Shown here piece by piece: positions 7,819 to 16,024 of a stretch of 18,321 nt of DNA. Position 1 is the stretch's first letter; each line of letters opens with the position of its first letter. The stretch spans positions 1 to 18,321 of the forward strand of contig NZ_JAIOSW010000468.1 in NCBI RefSeq assembly GCF_021107415.1. The letters are read 5' to 3'. Under the pieces are notes generated by a model. It was not told the DNA's origin. It saw nothing but the letters and a program-made list of their open reading frames with translations, and searched no databases. The translations under genes were made by a program, and so were the position numbers. The stretch is from Desulfobacula sp. (lineage in GTDB: Bacteria; Desulfobacterota; Desulfobacteria; Desulfobacterales; Desulfobacteraceae).

Positions 7819-8042
7819 AAAGGAATAATTGTGGAATTAGAGCGAGGGAATAAAATTATTGCACGAATATCTCCGGTTGCCTCTGATTCACCAAAGACAA
7901 AGGTATGAATCAAAGAGTCATTACTTTTATATGCCTTTTTTTCAGCCGGTATTAAAAACAGTCCACCGCCAACAGCAAGATGTGCGACATAAATATGAAT
8001 AACAGCAATGGATGCAATTAAGAATCCTTCTTCCCTAGGCAA
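7815..8042 (-). pseudogene. Remnant of a multi-helix membrane protein gene
   Basis: A 75-codon frame encodes one convincing membrane helix (IASIAVIHIYVAHLAVGGGL) followed by FLIPAEKKAY. From memory this resembles the N-terminus of large membrane proteins annotated as cytochrome bd-I-like subunit I in deltaproteobacteria. The frame then jumps to SLIHTFVFG, which resembles a later part of the same family, and ends in unrelated-looking sequence. It has no ATG (TTG at 8042) and no ribosome site, and it overlaps the end of the activator gene by four bases. I read it as a gene reduced by an internal deletion, not a functional small protein. The family identification is tentative. Confidence 0.4.
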
Positions 8043-8057
8043 TATCTTTAATTTATA

Positions 8058-8086
8058 TTGACAACCAGACCAGACCAGACTAAACT
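8058..8086 (+). promoter_or_regulatory. Sigma-70 promoter of the toxin-antitoxin pair with CCAGA repeats
   Basis: TTGACA (8058-8063) is followed after 17 bases by TAAACT (8081-8086, four of six matches). The spacer contains three tandem CCAGA copies (8065-8079), which may be the operator bound by the antitoxin. Confidence 0.6.
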
Positions 8087-8122
8087 AAGTAACAGTAAAT
8101 CGTTGCTAAAAAGGAGTTTATC

Positions 8123-8383
8123 ATGCAAATTACTAATATTTCAGAAGCAAAGGCAAGTTTGTCTTATTTGATAAAAACAATTCAGGAAACTGGAGAATCA
8201 ATTGTTATAGGCAAAGCAGGGAAACCTGTTGCTATTCTCTCGGCTTTCAAAAAAAATAATTTACCCCGCAAGCTTGGTGGAAGCTGGGAAGGTAAGGTGA
8301 AAATTGCTCAGGATTTTGATGAAATTGATGAAAAGATCATTGATCAATTTTATAATTCATCTATTTTTCCTCCACAAACATGA
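8123..8383 (+). CDS. Phd/YefM-family antitoxin
   Basis: This 86-residue protein has the Phd/YefM N-terminal DNA-binding fold: MQITNISEAKASLSYLI, then GESIVIGKAGKPVAILSAF (about 28-46). A C-terminal tail follows that would wrap the partner toxin. The ATG at 8123 has AAGGAG eight bases upstream. Its TGA overlaps the toxin ATG as ATGA, the usual coupling of such pairs. It should neutralise the PIN-domain toxin encoded downstream and repress the promoter at 8058-8086. The antitoxin family is recognised from the N-terminal motif and the pairing; the specificity of the pair is unknown. Confidence 0.9.
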   Translation: MQITNISEAKASLSYLIKTIQETGESIVIGKAGKPVAILSAFKKNNLPRKLGGSWEGKVKIAQDFDEIDEKIIDQFYNSSIFPPQT

Positions 8384-8757
8384 ATATTCTTCTTGATACA
8401 CATGTTTTAATATGGGCGCTGGAAAATAACCCTGCACTTTCCAAGATTGCTGCAACCAGTATTATTGATCCAGAGAACATGGTTTTTGTAAGTGCTGCTT
8501 CTGTCTGGGAAATTGGCATTAAAAAAAATCTTGGCAAGCTTGAAACACCAGATAACCTGATTGAAGAAATCAAGCTGCATCGTTTTACTCCTCTTTCCAT
8601 CAACTTTGATCATGCACAACTTGCAGGAACATTACCAAATATTCACAAAGACCCCTTTGACAGGATATTGATTGCCCAGGCAATCACTGAAAAATTAATT
8701 TTAGTAACTCGGGATGAGTTAATGGCCAGGTACAAGGTACAGACACTCAAGGCATGA
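8380..8757 (+). CDS. PIN-domain (VapC-like) ribonuclease toxin
   Basis: This 125-residue protein is a complete PIN domain with the acidic metal-binding residues expected for catalysis: Asp6 (LLDTH), Glu44 (VWEIGIK), Asp94 (HKDPFDR) and Asp112 (VTRDE). The HKDPFDR and LLDTHVLIW motifs mark the subgroup that commonly pairs with Phd-type antitoxins. Such toxins cleave RNA, often tRNA or rRNA, and arrest growth when unopposed; the target here is unknown. The gene starts in the ATGA overlap with the antitoxin. It converges on the aap operon with only 25 bp between stops. All catalytic residues are present, so it is presumably active. Confidence 0.92.
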   Translation: MNILLDTHVLIWALENNPALSKIAATSIIDPENMVFVSAASVWEIGIKKNLGKLETPDNLIEEIKLHRFTPLSINFDHAQLAGTLPNIHKDPFDRILIAQAITEKLILVTRDELMARYKVQTLKA

Positions 8758-8782
8758 TTAACTTTCTTAGAAGAAAGATGAT

Positions 8783-9526
8783 TTAAATAATCTGGCTTAA
8801 GAATTGTTGAGTTCTGTCATATTTCGGGCTTATGAAAAATTTATCAGGGTGATTTTCTTCAACAATTTCACCCTGATCCATGAATAGTATTCTATTGGCA
8901 ACCTGTTTTGCAAATCCCATTTCATGGGTTACCACACACATGGTCATTCCATCATGGGCAAGTTGTTTAATAACATCAAGAACCTCTTTTACCATTTCCG
9001 GGTCCAGGGCAGATGTAGGCTCATCAAACAGCATAATTTTGGGGTTCATGCACAAGGCTCTTGCGATTGCCACACGTTGCTGCTGACCACCAGAAAGCTG
9101 ACCCGGCATTTTAAAAGCCTGGTCGGTAATTTGTACTCGCTTAAGAAGTGTCATGGCAAGTTCTTCTGCCTTTTTTTGAGGCATTTTAAGAATCCAGGCA
9201 GGAGCCAGTGTGAGGTTTTCAAGAACCGTCAGATGGGGAAAAAGATCGAAAGTCTGAAACACCATACCCACTTCTCTACGGACATCTGCAATATTTTTCA
9301 TTTTACCTGTCAGCTCTGTTCCCGCAACAATTATTTTCCCTTTTTGATGCTCTTCAATTCTGTTTATACAACGGATAAGCGTTGATTTTCCAGATCCTGA
9401 GGGGCCACATATGACAATGATTTCACCTTTATGTATAGTCATATTTATATTTTTAAGAACATGAAAATTACCAAACCATTTGTTTAAATTTGTAATTTCA
9501 ATAATAGGGTTATTCAGTTGATTCAT
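8783..9526 (-). CDS. aapP: General L-amino acid ABC transporter ATP-binding protein
   Basis: This 247-residue ATPase belongs to the GlnQ/AapP group of polar amino acid importers. It has Walker [10 protein letters not shown] (41-49), Q-loop Gln91, LSGGQQQR (144-151), Walker B IMLFDE (164-169) and His201 in VVTHEMGF. The ATG at 9526 has GGAG about eight bases upstream. It is the last gene of a four-gene operon in the order binding protein, two large permeases, ATPase, which is the characteristic aapJQMP arrangement; the start is 16 bp after the permease stop. It powers uptake of a broad range of L-amino acids in the founding rhizobial system, but the substrate range here is unknown. The symbol rests on operon order. 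Confidence 0.92.
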   Translation of the reverse strand: MNQLNNPIIEITNLNKWFGNFHVLKNINMTIHKGEIIVICGPSGSGKSTLIRCINRIEEHQKGKIIVAGTELTGKMKNIADVRREVGMVFQTFDLFPHLTVLENLTLAPAWILKMPQKKAEELAMTLLKRVQITDQAFKMPGQLSGGQQQRVAIARALCMNPKIMLFDEPTSALDPEMVKEVLDVIKQLAHDGMTMCVVTHEMGFAKQVANRILFMDQGEIVEENHPDKFFISPKYDRTQQFLSQII

Positions 9527-9542
9527 TTAATTTCTCCAATTA

Positions 9543-10652
9543 TTACCATTGATTGTGATGCTCAATGGATTTGCCATACTGGCTCATGGAAAAACAGATA
9601 ATCCAGTATATCAGCGCACAAAAAACATAGGCTTCTGCATCATATCCAAGCCAATCAGGGTCTTGCGCAGAGGCTTTGATCATCCCTAAAAAATCAAGCA
9701 GTCCGACTATGATCACAAGGGATGTATCTTTAAAGAGTGCAACACAGCGACCGATAAGAGATGGGATAACATGGCGCAGAGCCTGGGGCAGAACAATAAA
9801 ACAGGTGATGGTCCAGTTTTTGAGCCCAAGAGAACTGGCAGCTTCGATCTGCCCTTGAGAAATGGCCTGGAGTCCTCCCCTTACCACTTCCGCAATATAG
9901 GCGGAGGAAAATAGTATGATACCGATCTGCACCCGTAAAAGGTTATTGATGCTCATTCCCTGGGGCAGAAAAATAGGCAACATAACAGAGGCCATAAATA
10001 GAATGGTGATTAGGGGAACGCCTCGTATGGATTCAATAATACCGATACAAAGTGATTTTACGACGACCATGCTTGATCGCCTACCCAGAGCCAGCAATAT
10101 GCCAAGAGGTATGGACATAATAATACCAATGGCAGCAAGTCCTGTGCTCAACATCAGACCGCCCCATAAGGATTGTTCTACAGTTTCAATACCCATTCCG
10201 CCATTGATCAGAAAAAATAACGGCAGGGGTAGAAAAAACCAGAGTGTAATCAAAAGTTTGGTCTGAAGCACTCTAAGGGCGGTTAATACACATACACCGC
10301 CAAAAATTACAAAGGTCAGAATCGGGCGCCACAATAATTCTTGAGGATATAGTCCAACCATCAGCACCCTGAATTTTACAAAAATAAATGTCCAGCAGGC
10401 ACCTGTTTTTTCTGTGGGGCATGGATGTGAAGAAAAACTCCAGGTGGCATCGATAATTGTCCAGGAAAGCAACGGTGGAAGAGTTTTCCATAAAAAGAAA
10501 AGCGCAGCAAACGTGAGCAAAGAATTAATTTTACTGCTAAAAAGATTACCTTTAAGCCAGCCGATGATACCAACGGATTCCAAAGGTGCAGGAAGGTCAG
10601 GCATGGGTTTAAAAACCTGTATTTCTATGCCGGCATCAGATAAAGTTGTCAC
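9543..10652 (-). CDS. aapM: General L-amino acid ABC transporter permease (AapM)
   Basis: This 369-residue permease is longer than ordinary HisM-type proteins. It has a hydrophobic N-terminal extension (about 1-150) before the conserved permease core, as in AapM. The core carries an EAA-type loop, GQIEAASSLGLKNW followed by FIVLPQALRHVIP (about 270-296), which contacts the ATPase. The start is GTG at 10652, with AGG in the overlapping end of the upstream permease gene, whose stop is three bases away; the two are surely co-translated. The N-terminal extension contains two cysteines close together (near residues 78 and 85). It sits in the inner membrane as partner of the other permease. Family and operon role are confident. 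Confidence 0.9.
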   Translation of the reverse strand: MTTLSDAGIEIQVFKPMPDLPAPLESVGIIGWLKGNLFSSKINSLLTFAALFFLWKTLPPLLSWTIIDATWSFSSHPCPTEKTGACWTFIFVKFRVLMVGLYPQELLWRPILTFVIFGGVCVLTALRVLQTKLLITLWFFLPLPLFFLINGGMGIETVEQSLWGGLMLSTGLAAIGIIMSIPLGILLALGRRSSMVVVKSLCIGIIESIRGVPLITILFMASVMLPIFLPQGMSINNLLRVQIGIILFSSAYIAEVVRGGLQAISQGQIEAASSLGLKNWTITCFIVLPQALRHVIPSLIGRCVALFKDTSLVIIVGLLDFLGMIKASAQDPDWLGYDAEAYVFCALIYWIICFSMSQYGKSIEHHNQW

Positions 10653-10655
10653 GGT

Positions 10656-11816
10656 TTACCTGCCAATATGCTGAACTTTTGCATTCAGCCAGTTCATGAT
10701 CATTGATACCATCAGGTTGATGGTCATATAAACCCCCATCCACATGGCAATAATTTCTATTGCCTGGTCATTTTGGCCAATAATGGTACCTCCGATAGAG
10801 ACCATATCAGGGTAACCAATGGCAACAGCCAGAGAGCTGTTTTTAACCAGGCTTGTGTAATCATTGGTAGTAGCAGGAATAATCACCCGCAGCGCCTGGG
10901 GCAGAATGACCTTTCTCATGGTGAGGCCTGTGGTCAATCCAAGGGCCTTGGATGAATTAATCTGACCCATGTCCACAGACTGAATGCCACTTCTGACATT
11001 TTCACCGATAAAAGCGGCTGTATATAATACCAATCCTATCATCAGAGCTGAAAATTCAGGACGAATGACTAAACCGCCTTGAAAATTAAACCCTTTTAGT
11101 ACAGCAAATTCCCATGCGATAGGGCCACGGGTCAGCCACCATGCAATAGCAGGAATTGCGACCATTGCGATCAACCCCAAAGTAAATGAGGGAATAGTCC
11201 GCCCGGTTTCCCGGTGAAGTCGTTTTGCAAACCAATGAATCATAAATGCGGCAATAATGCCTATCAGAACGGCCAGGCAAACAATCAAAAAGCCTGATTC
11301 AGGTATGGGTCTAGGGAGGTAAATCCCCCTGTTGTTCAAAAAAAAACCTTCAAAGGGCATCAGGCTCTTTTTAGGAATCGGCAATGCGGCAAGGGCAATG
11401 GTATAGGTGAAAAACAGGGTAAGAAGTAAAGGAATATTTCTTAATACTTCAACATATATTTCTGCAAGTTTTGATATGAGCCAGTTATTGGAAACCCTGG
11501 CAACACCAATTAAAATTCCTATCAATGTGGCAAGTATTATACCAAAAAAAGCAACATAAAGGGTATTGATAATGCCGATAAAAAAAGCAAAGCCGTAAGA
11601 ATCTGCTGGAGAGTATGGCAACAGAGAATTACTGATGGGCATCCCGGATTCTAAAGATAAAAAACCAAAACCCGAAGCAATGTTGCGGGCTTCAAGATTT
11701 GCCTGTGTATTGACCAGGAGCCCGTGTGCAGCATAAAGAATTATGCCGATGACAGCTGCTTGAAGCATCAAGGTTGTAACAAAGGGTTTTGAGAATGAAA
11801 ATACCGATGGTTTCAA
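10656..11816 (-). CDS. aapQ: General L-amino acid ABC transporter permease (AapQ)
   Basis: This 386-residue permease has about eight hydrophobic segments and the enlarged middle region typical of AapQ (helix pair near 180-230). The ATPase-contact loop reads GQINSSKALGLTTG then KVILPQALRVIIP, so the EAA residues are NSS here while the glycine and the LPQALR portion are kept. The start is TTG at 11816, with AAGG about eight bases upstream; no ATG lies close by. It follows the binding-protein gene after 66 bp that contain a GC-rich hairpin, and ends three bases before aapM. It forms the translocation pore with AapM. Confidence 0.9.
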   Translation of the reverse strand: MKPSVFSFSKPFVTTLMLQAAVIGIILYAAHGLLVNTQANLEARNIASGFGFLSLESGMPISNSLLPYSPADSYGFAFFIGIINTLYVAFFGIILATLIGILIGVARVSNNWLISKLAEIYVEVLRNIPLLLTLFFTYTIALAALPIPKKSLMPFEGFFLNNRGIYLPRPIPESGFLIVCLAVLIGIIAAFMIHWFAKRLHRETGRTIPSFTLGLIAMVAIPAIAWWLTRGPIAWEFAVLKGFNFQGGLVIRPEFSALMIGLVLYTAAFIGENVRSGIQSVDMGQINSSKALGLTTGLTMRKVILPQALRVIIPATTNDYTSLVKNSSLAVAIGYPDMVSIGGTIIGQNDQAIEIIAMWMGVYMTINLMVSMIMNWLNAKVQHIGR

Positions 11817-11838
11817 AAGATATGCCTTGCTTAAAATC

Positions 11839-11860
11839 AGGGGGGCATATTCGCCCCCCT
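11839..11860 (-). promoter_or_regulatory. GC-rich hairpin between binding-protein and permease genes
   Basis: AGGGGGGC (11839-11846) and GCCCCCCT (11853-11860) form a perfect 8-bp stem with a six-base loop, in the 66-bp gap after the aapJ stop. On the minus strand it is followed by GATTTTAAG, a weak U run. It probably protects the aapJ message or causes partial termination, giving more binding protein than permease. Confidence 0.6.
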
Positions 11861-11882
11861 ATAATGTGTTAAATGAAAAAAA

Positions 11883-12896
11883 TTATCGGATAGGCAATGC
11901 GTATTGAAGTCCGCCCTGGGTCCATAATTTATTGACACCCCGTGGAATGTTCAGCTTTGTTGAAGGTCCGAAATGGCGATCATATATTTCACCATAGTTG
12001 CCGACTGCCTGAATTGCCCGAACCAGCCAGTCTTTATCAAGTCCAAGATAGCTGCCGGTATCGCCGGATTTGCCAAGCATACGCTGAATAACGGGATAAT
12101 TAGATTTTTCTTTCATTTCCAGAACGTTGGCTGCAGTAATACCATATTCTTCAGCTGCGATGAGCCCATTAATGACCCAGGTAACAATATCTTTCCACTG
12201 GTTGTCTCCATGTCGGACCAGAGGAGCCAGGGGTTCCTTTGAAATGACTTCCGGCATGATATTGTGATCCTGCGGCTTGGCAAGGGTGGTTCTCAAAGAA
12301 GCCAGCTGGCTTACATCAGTGGTAAAACAGTCGCATCGGCCTGTGGCATAGGCATTGAGAGCCTCTTTTTTACCGTCAAAAACAAGGACTTCTATTTTAA
12401 GGCCGTGAAGCCTTGCAAAATCAGCAAGATTCAGTTCAGATGTGGTACCGGCTGTTACACATACGGTAGCACCATCAATTTTTGTTGCCGAGTCCACACC
12501 CAGGGCTTTGGAAATCATGAATCCCTGACCGTCATAAAAAACAATTTTAGTGAAGTCAACACCTTGCTTTGCATCTCTTTTCAAAGTCCAGGTGGTTGTT
12601 CTGGAAGTCAGGTCTACCTGACCGGAAGATACGGCAATAATTTTTTGTTTGGATGCCAGAGAAACAAATTTAATTTTTTGCGGATCTGACAAAACGGCTG
12701 CTGCTACGGCTCTTGCCATATCAACATCAAACCCTTTCCATTGTCCTGTGGAATCGGGAATTGAAAATCCCGGGACACCTTCACTGATACCACACGTCAA
12801 AACTCCTTTTTTCTGAATATCTTGAAGTGTACCGGACCAGACCGTAGAAACCATCATGATAAGTGATAGAGCAATAATAACCATTAATTTTTTCAA
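11883..12896 (-). CDS. aapJ: General L-amino acid ABC transporter periplasmic binding protein
   Basis: This 337-residue solute-binding protein has a signal peptide (about 1-21, ending VWSG) and a mature domain starting TLQDIQKKGVLTCG. The region TVCVTAGTTSELNLADFARLHGL (about 145-167) is characteristic of AapJ and related general L-amino acid binding proteins, which are longer than HisJ types. I chose TTG at 12896 because AGGAGGG lies seven bases before it; the in-frame ATG at 12884 would be 19 bases away and lose the basic start of the signal peptide. It is the first gene of the aapJQMP operon and captures amino acids in the periplasm. Exact ligands cannot be read from the sequence. Confidence 0.92.
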   Translation of the reverse strand: MKKLMVIIALSLIMMVSTVWSGTLQDIQKKGVLTCGISEGVPGFSIPDSTGQWKGFDVDMARAVAAAVLSDPQKIKFVSLASKQKIIAVSSGQVDLTSRTTTWTLKRDAKQGVDFTKIVFYDGQGFMISKALGVDSATKIDGATVCVTAGTTSELNLADFARLHGLKIEVLVFDGKKEALNAYATGRCDCFTTDVSQLASLRTTLAKPQDHNIMPEVISKEPLAPLVRHGDNQWKDIVTWVINGLIAAEEYGITAANVLEMKEKSNYPVIQRMLGKSGDTGSYLGLDKDWLVRAIQAVGNYGEIYDRHFGPSTKLNIPRGVNKLWTQGGLQYALPIR

Positions 12897-13020
12897 AGTA
12901 TTTCCCTCCTCTTTTTAGTTAATAAACAAACCAGTAAATTCAACTTACATTATACTATGAAAGTTTGATTAAACCCTATTTTTTTTTGTTTATCAAATTA
13001 ATAATAAAACTTAGAGCTTC

Positions 13021-13054
13021 TATTTAGGATAAGAACTTTCTTCTTGTCAAGAAG
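13021..13054 (-). promoter_or_regulatory. Possible aapJ promoter with overlapping dyad
   Basis: On the minus strand TTGACA (13050-13045) is followed after 18 bases by TAAATA (13026-13021), a weak -10. A perfect 7-1-7 dyad, CTTCTTG/CAAGAAG (13040-13054), covers the -35 box and could be an operator. A consensus TATAAT also occurs closer to the gene (12954-12949) but without a clear -35, so the true start is uncertain. Confidence 0.4.
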
Positions 13055-13132
13055 TATAGGAAAAATATAAGAAAACCATTATTTTTTATATACTGATAAA
13101 CTGGTGTTTTAAAAAAAATAGATTAAAAATAC

Positions 13133-13169
13133 TTGACAAAAAAAGAATAATCAACTTATGTGTACATTA
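13133..13169 (+). promoter_or_regulatory. GntR-gene promoter with ATGTRTACATTA operator
   Basis: TTGACA (13133-13138) and TATGTG (13157-13162) form a sigma-70 promoter with 18-base spacing. The near-palindrome ATGTGTACATTA (13158-13169) covers the -10 box and likely start point. An almost identical site lies before the next operon at 13891, so this is probably where the regulator represses itself. Confidence 0.6.
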
Positions 13170-13190
13170 ACGTTTTTTATGAGAGGCTCA

Positions 13191-13844
13191 ATGTCAAAAG
13201 AAAATCTAGAAGAATTTGCATATACCTCAATCATTCGATTAATTCTGGAAAATCATTTCAAGATAGGGGATTTCCTGCTTGAGACAGAGCTTTCCAAGGC
13301 CCTGGATCTGAGCCGGACCCCTGTCCGACACGCCTTGGGACAACTGGTGGCTGAAGGTTTTCTGGATAAAAAGAAAAAAAAAGGCTGCTTTATTCCACCT
13401 GTCAGCTCTGAAGACGCACGCCATGTTTTTTTTGTAAGGAAAAATATAGAAGGTTTGACTGCTAGTTCTGCGGCCAGGCATGCCACGGATGAGGATATTG
13501 ATTTTTTATGGGGCCTGATTAAAGAGGAAAAAGAGCTGTACCAGAATTTTTCCAAGATGGATTATGTTAATATTAATATGGCATTTCATATGGGCATTGC
13601 CAGGATCAGTCAGAACAAATACCTGGAGAAGTATTGCCGACACAGCTTTTGCCGTTCTCATACCTATATATTTTTTTATGATGATTATTATACCGGTGCC
13701 CTTGTATCCGGGATTCAGGAAACGAGTCCCAAACAACATATCCAGATTGTAGAGGCCATTGAAAACCGAAATGAGGAAAAAGCTGGAAACTTGATGAGAC
13801 AGCATGTCCGGACAACATTTGAGCAGCTTTTTGTAAAACTGTAG
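13191..13844 (+). CDS. GntR-family regulator, FadR/FCD subfamily
   Basis: This 217-residue protein has an N-terminal winged helix-turn-helix (LLETELSKALDLSRTPVRHALGQLVAEG, about 29-56) and an all-helical FCD ligand domain (about 75-215). Candidate metal-binding histidines are His133 (NMAFHMGIA), His183 and His205. I start it at ATG 13191, preceded by GAGAGG at 13181-13186. In-frame ATGs at 13158 and 13179 also exist, but 13158 lies within the -10 and operator. FCD regulators usually bind small carboxylic or amino acids and repress adjacent catabolic genes. It lies 103 bp before the saccharopine-dehydrogenase/transporter operon and shares an operator with it, so that operon is its likely target. 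The ligand is unknown. Confidence 0.9.
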   Translation: MSKENLEEFAYTSIIRLILENHFKIGDFLLETELSKALDLSRTPVRHALGQLVAEGFLDKKKKKGCFIPPVSSEDARHVFFVRKNIEGLTASSAARHATDEDIDFLWGLIKEEKELYQNFSKMDYVNINMAFHMGIARISQNKYLEKYCRHSFCRSHTYIFFYDDYYTGALVSGIQETSPKQHIQIVEAIENRNEEKAGNLMRQHVRTTFEQLFVKL

Positions 13845-13889
13845 AACATGGAGAAAGCAAAGCAGCAGCAGGGTAAAGTGTAATTACCA

Positions 13890-13923
13890 AATGTATACAT
13901 TAGAAAGATTTAGCCTGTAATAT
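13890..13923 (+). promoter_or_regulatory. GntR operator and likely operon promoter
   Basis: AATGTATACATT (13890-13901) is a perfect 12-bp palindrome. With the following A it matches the site at 13157-13169 at 11 of 13 positions. A possible -10, TAATAT (13918-13923), follows, so the operator would cover a poor -35 region. Repression of the downstream operon by the GntR protein is inferred. Confidence 0.6.
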
Positions 13924-13947
13924 AAAAAAAAATAAAAAGAGGAAACC

Positions 13948-15123
13948 ATGAAAATTCTAGTTCTTGGCGGGTGTGGTATTCAAGGAAGAACCGCCTTGTA
14001 CGATCTGGCATCAGATACAAATATTTCTGAAATTATTTGCGCAGATATCCGGTTTGATGAATTGTCAAAGATTAAAGACTTTACAGATATGGAAAAAATA
14101 ACCACTGCTAAAATTGATGCCCAGAATAAATCAGATCTGTTGGATCTGTACCGAAAAGTGGATGTGGTCATTGATCTTCTGCCAAAAGACTTCAAGACCC
14201 ATGTCAATGAGGCGGCCTTGGAAGCAAAGGTACATGTGGTGAATACCAATTATATGTATCACCCCGAAGCCCTTGATAAAAAGGCAAAAGAGGCCGGCAT
14301 CACCATCATGCCCGAGTGCGGGCTGGATCCTGGAATCGATCTTGTGATTTACGGTGATGCCAGAAACCGGTTTGACAGCCTGTCCGTGATCAATTCCTAT
14401 TGCGGCGGATTCCCGGAAAAAAAGGCATGTACCAATCCCTTGAATTACAAGCTGTCCTGGATCTGGCGGGGGGTCTTGAGTTCCACCATGCGGGACGCAA
14501 AGATCATCAAGGACGGGCAGATCATAGAGATCCCCGGTATCAGACAACATGATGAATCCTTTGTCCATGAAATCGAGTTCCCTGATCTTGGCACCCTTGA
14601 GGCTATTCCCAACGGGGATGCGGTTTTTTTCACCGATCGCATGGGGTTGACACAGACAATTGTTAACACAGGCAGATATTCCCTTCGATGGCCGGGATGG
14701 AGTGCTTTCTGGCGGCCCCTCAAGGAACTGGGCTTTTTAAGTGAAGACCCGATACAAGGCCTTGACGGCACAGTGTCTCCAATGGATTTTATGGAAAAAC
14801 ATTTGGGACCCCAATTGGCCTTTCAAGATGATGAAAAAGATCTTGTCGCCATGATCAATGTTTTTGAAGGTAAAAAAAACAATAAAAAAATGAGATTTAC
14901 TTCCAGCATGATCATTGAGCGGGACCTTGAAACAGGTATCATGGCCATGAGCAAGGGAGTTGCCTATACTGCCTGTATTGTGGCAAAGATGATTGCCAGA
15001 GGTGAGATAAAAGAGAAAGGAGTTTTGTCTCCCATCACCCATATTCCAGTGGCGCCTTTTATGGAACGTCTGAAGAAAAGAGGAATAGTGATAATGGAAC
15101 AAATGGAGGAAATAACAGGCTGA
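13948..15123 (+). CDS. Saccharopine dehydrogenase family oxidoreductase
   Basis: This 391-residue protein starts with a Rossmann dinucleotide-binding motif (MKILVLGGCGIQGRTALYDL, 1-20) and contains the family hallmarks ECGLDPGID (about 124-132) and SYCGGFPEKKACTNPLNYKLSW (about 150-171). These place it in the saccharopine reductase/dehydrogenase family, which forms or cleaves secondary amines between an amino acid and an oxo acid using NAD(P). The ATG at 13948 has AGAGG about five bases before it. It is the first gene of an operon with a polar amino acid importer, and a second gene of the same family begins after the transporter. A catabolic role on an imported saccharopine-, lysine- or opine-like substrate is inferred. 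Biosynthesis of lysine or carboxynorspermidine is less likely given the GntR and transporter context. Confidence 0.88.
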   Translation: MKILVLGGCGIQGRTALYDLASDTNISEIICADIRFDELSKIKDFTDMEKITTAKIDAQNKSDLLDLYRKVDVVIDLLPKDFKTHVNEAALEAKVHVVNTNYMYHPEALDKKAKEAGITIMPECGLDPGIDLVIYGDARNRFDSLSVINSYCGGFPEKKACTNPLNYKLSWIWRGVLSSTMRDAKIIKDGQIIEIPGIRQHDESFVHEIEFPDLGTLEAIPNGDAVFFTDRMGLTQTIVNTGRYSLRWPGWSAFWRPLKELGFLSEDPIQGLDGTVSPMDFMEKHLGPQLAFQDDEKDLVAMINVFEGKKNNKKMRFTSSMIIERDLETGIMAMSKGVAYTACIVAKMIARGEIKEKGVLSPITHIPVAPFMERLKKRGIVIMEQMEEITG

Positions 15124-15198
15124 GAAGAGGATCAACAACAGGAATCTGCGGTTTTTACCGTTGAACGAATAATACTAACCCGAAAAAAGGAGAAAAAC

Positions 15199-16002
15199 AT
15201 GAGTCAAAAAAAATTAGTTTCAATTGTCCTCGCCGTTGTGGTGACACTGTTCTTAACCGGTATAAGTTTTGCCGGGACTTTGAGCGAAATTGTTAAACGG
15301 GGAGAACTCCGCGTGGCAGTGCAGTCCGGAGCAGCACCCTATGCCTTTATTGACAAACACGGGGAACATACGGGCTCCATGGTTGAGTTTGCCAAGGGAA
15401 TGGCTGACAGCATGGGTGTCAAGATTAAAATTCTTGATTTTGACTGGGATGGTCTGATTCCTGCTCTTTTATCCGGAAAAGCCGACATTCTGGCCGCTGA
15501 TATGACCCCCACCCTGAAACGAGCCCTTAAAATTTCTTTTGCAGATCCCTGGATTTATGTTCAGCCCTGTATTTTTACTAAAACCGGTGCCAGCTATCAG
15601 ACCCTTGAAGATGTGGATAAACCCAGTGTAACAGTCGGGGTTCTTTTGGGCTCCACCGGTGAAACCATTGCCAAACAATACCTGCCCAATGCCAAGATCA
15701 AATCCTATAAAGGCGGCGGCAGGATGGTTGTTCAGGCCCTGATTGCCGGCCATGTGGACGCCGGTGTCAATGATGACCTGGCGGTTCTCACTGTGCTTCC
15801 GGATTTCCCCCCCAACTCCATCCGGCTGCTGGACAAACGCCTGGGACAGGGTATGGATCCCCTTGCCTTTGCAATCCGCCATGACTCTGTAAACCTGTGG
15901 CAGTGGATCAATCTTTATTTTAAAACTATCCGGTCCAATGGCACCTATGATAAAAATATTGCCTATTGGATGGAAGGCATAGAGTGGAAAAAAGATCATT
16001 AG
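15199..16002 (+). CDS. Polar amino acid ABC transporter substrate-binding protein
   Basis: This 267-residue protein has a signal peptide (about 1-25, ending SFAG) and the SBP_bac_3 fold: GELRVAVQSGAAPYAFID near 35-52, DWDGLIPALLSGKADIL, then a second lobe with VTVGVLLGSTGETIA. The length is normal for the HisJ/GlnH family. The ATG at 15199 has AAGGAG about six bases upstream. It follows the saccharopine-dehydrogenase-like gene by 75 bp and precedes two permeases and an ATPase. DMTPTLKRALKISFADPW is the usual ligand-site region, although the common arginine-loop sequence (TxTxxR) reads TPTLKR. It delivers an amino acid or similar compound to the permeases. The ligand is probably the substrate of the flanking dehydrogenases. 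Confidence 0.92.
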   Translation: MSQKKLVSIVLAVVVTLFLTGISFAGTLSEIVKRGELRVAVQSGAAPYAFIDKHGEHTGSMVEFAKGMADSMGVKIKILDFDWDGLIPALLSGKADILAADMTPTLKRALKISFADPWIYVQPCIFTKTGASYQTLEDVDKPSVTVGVLLGSTGETIAKQYLPNAKIKSYKGGGRMVVQALIAGHVDAGVNDDLAVLTVLPDFPPNSIRLLDKRLGQGMDPLAFAIRHDSVNLWQWINLYFKTIRSNGTYDKNIAYWMEGIEWKKDH

Positions 16003-16024
16003 AAAGTAAATAGAATCAAATAAT

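Noticed and set aside
8762..8777. Short hairpin between the converging toxin and aapP genes as a two-way terminator
   Set aside because: The stem is six AT-rich base pairs around TAGA with no clear T run on either side; too weak to call.
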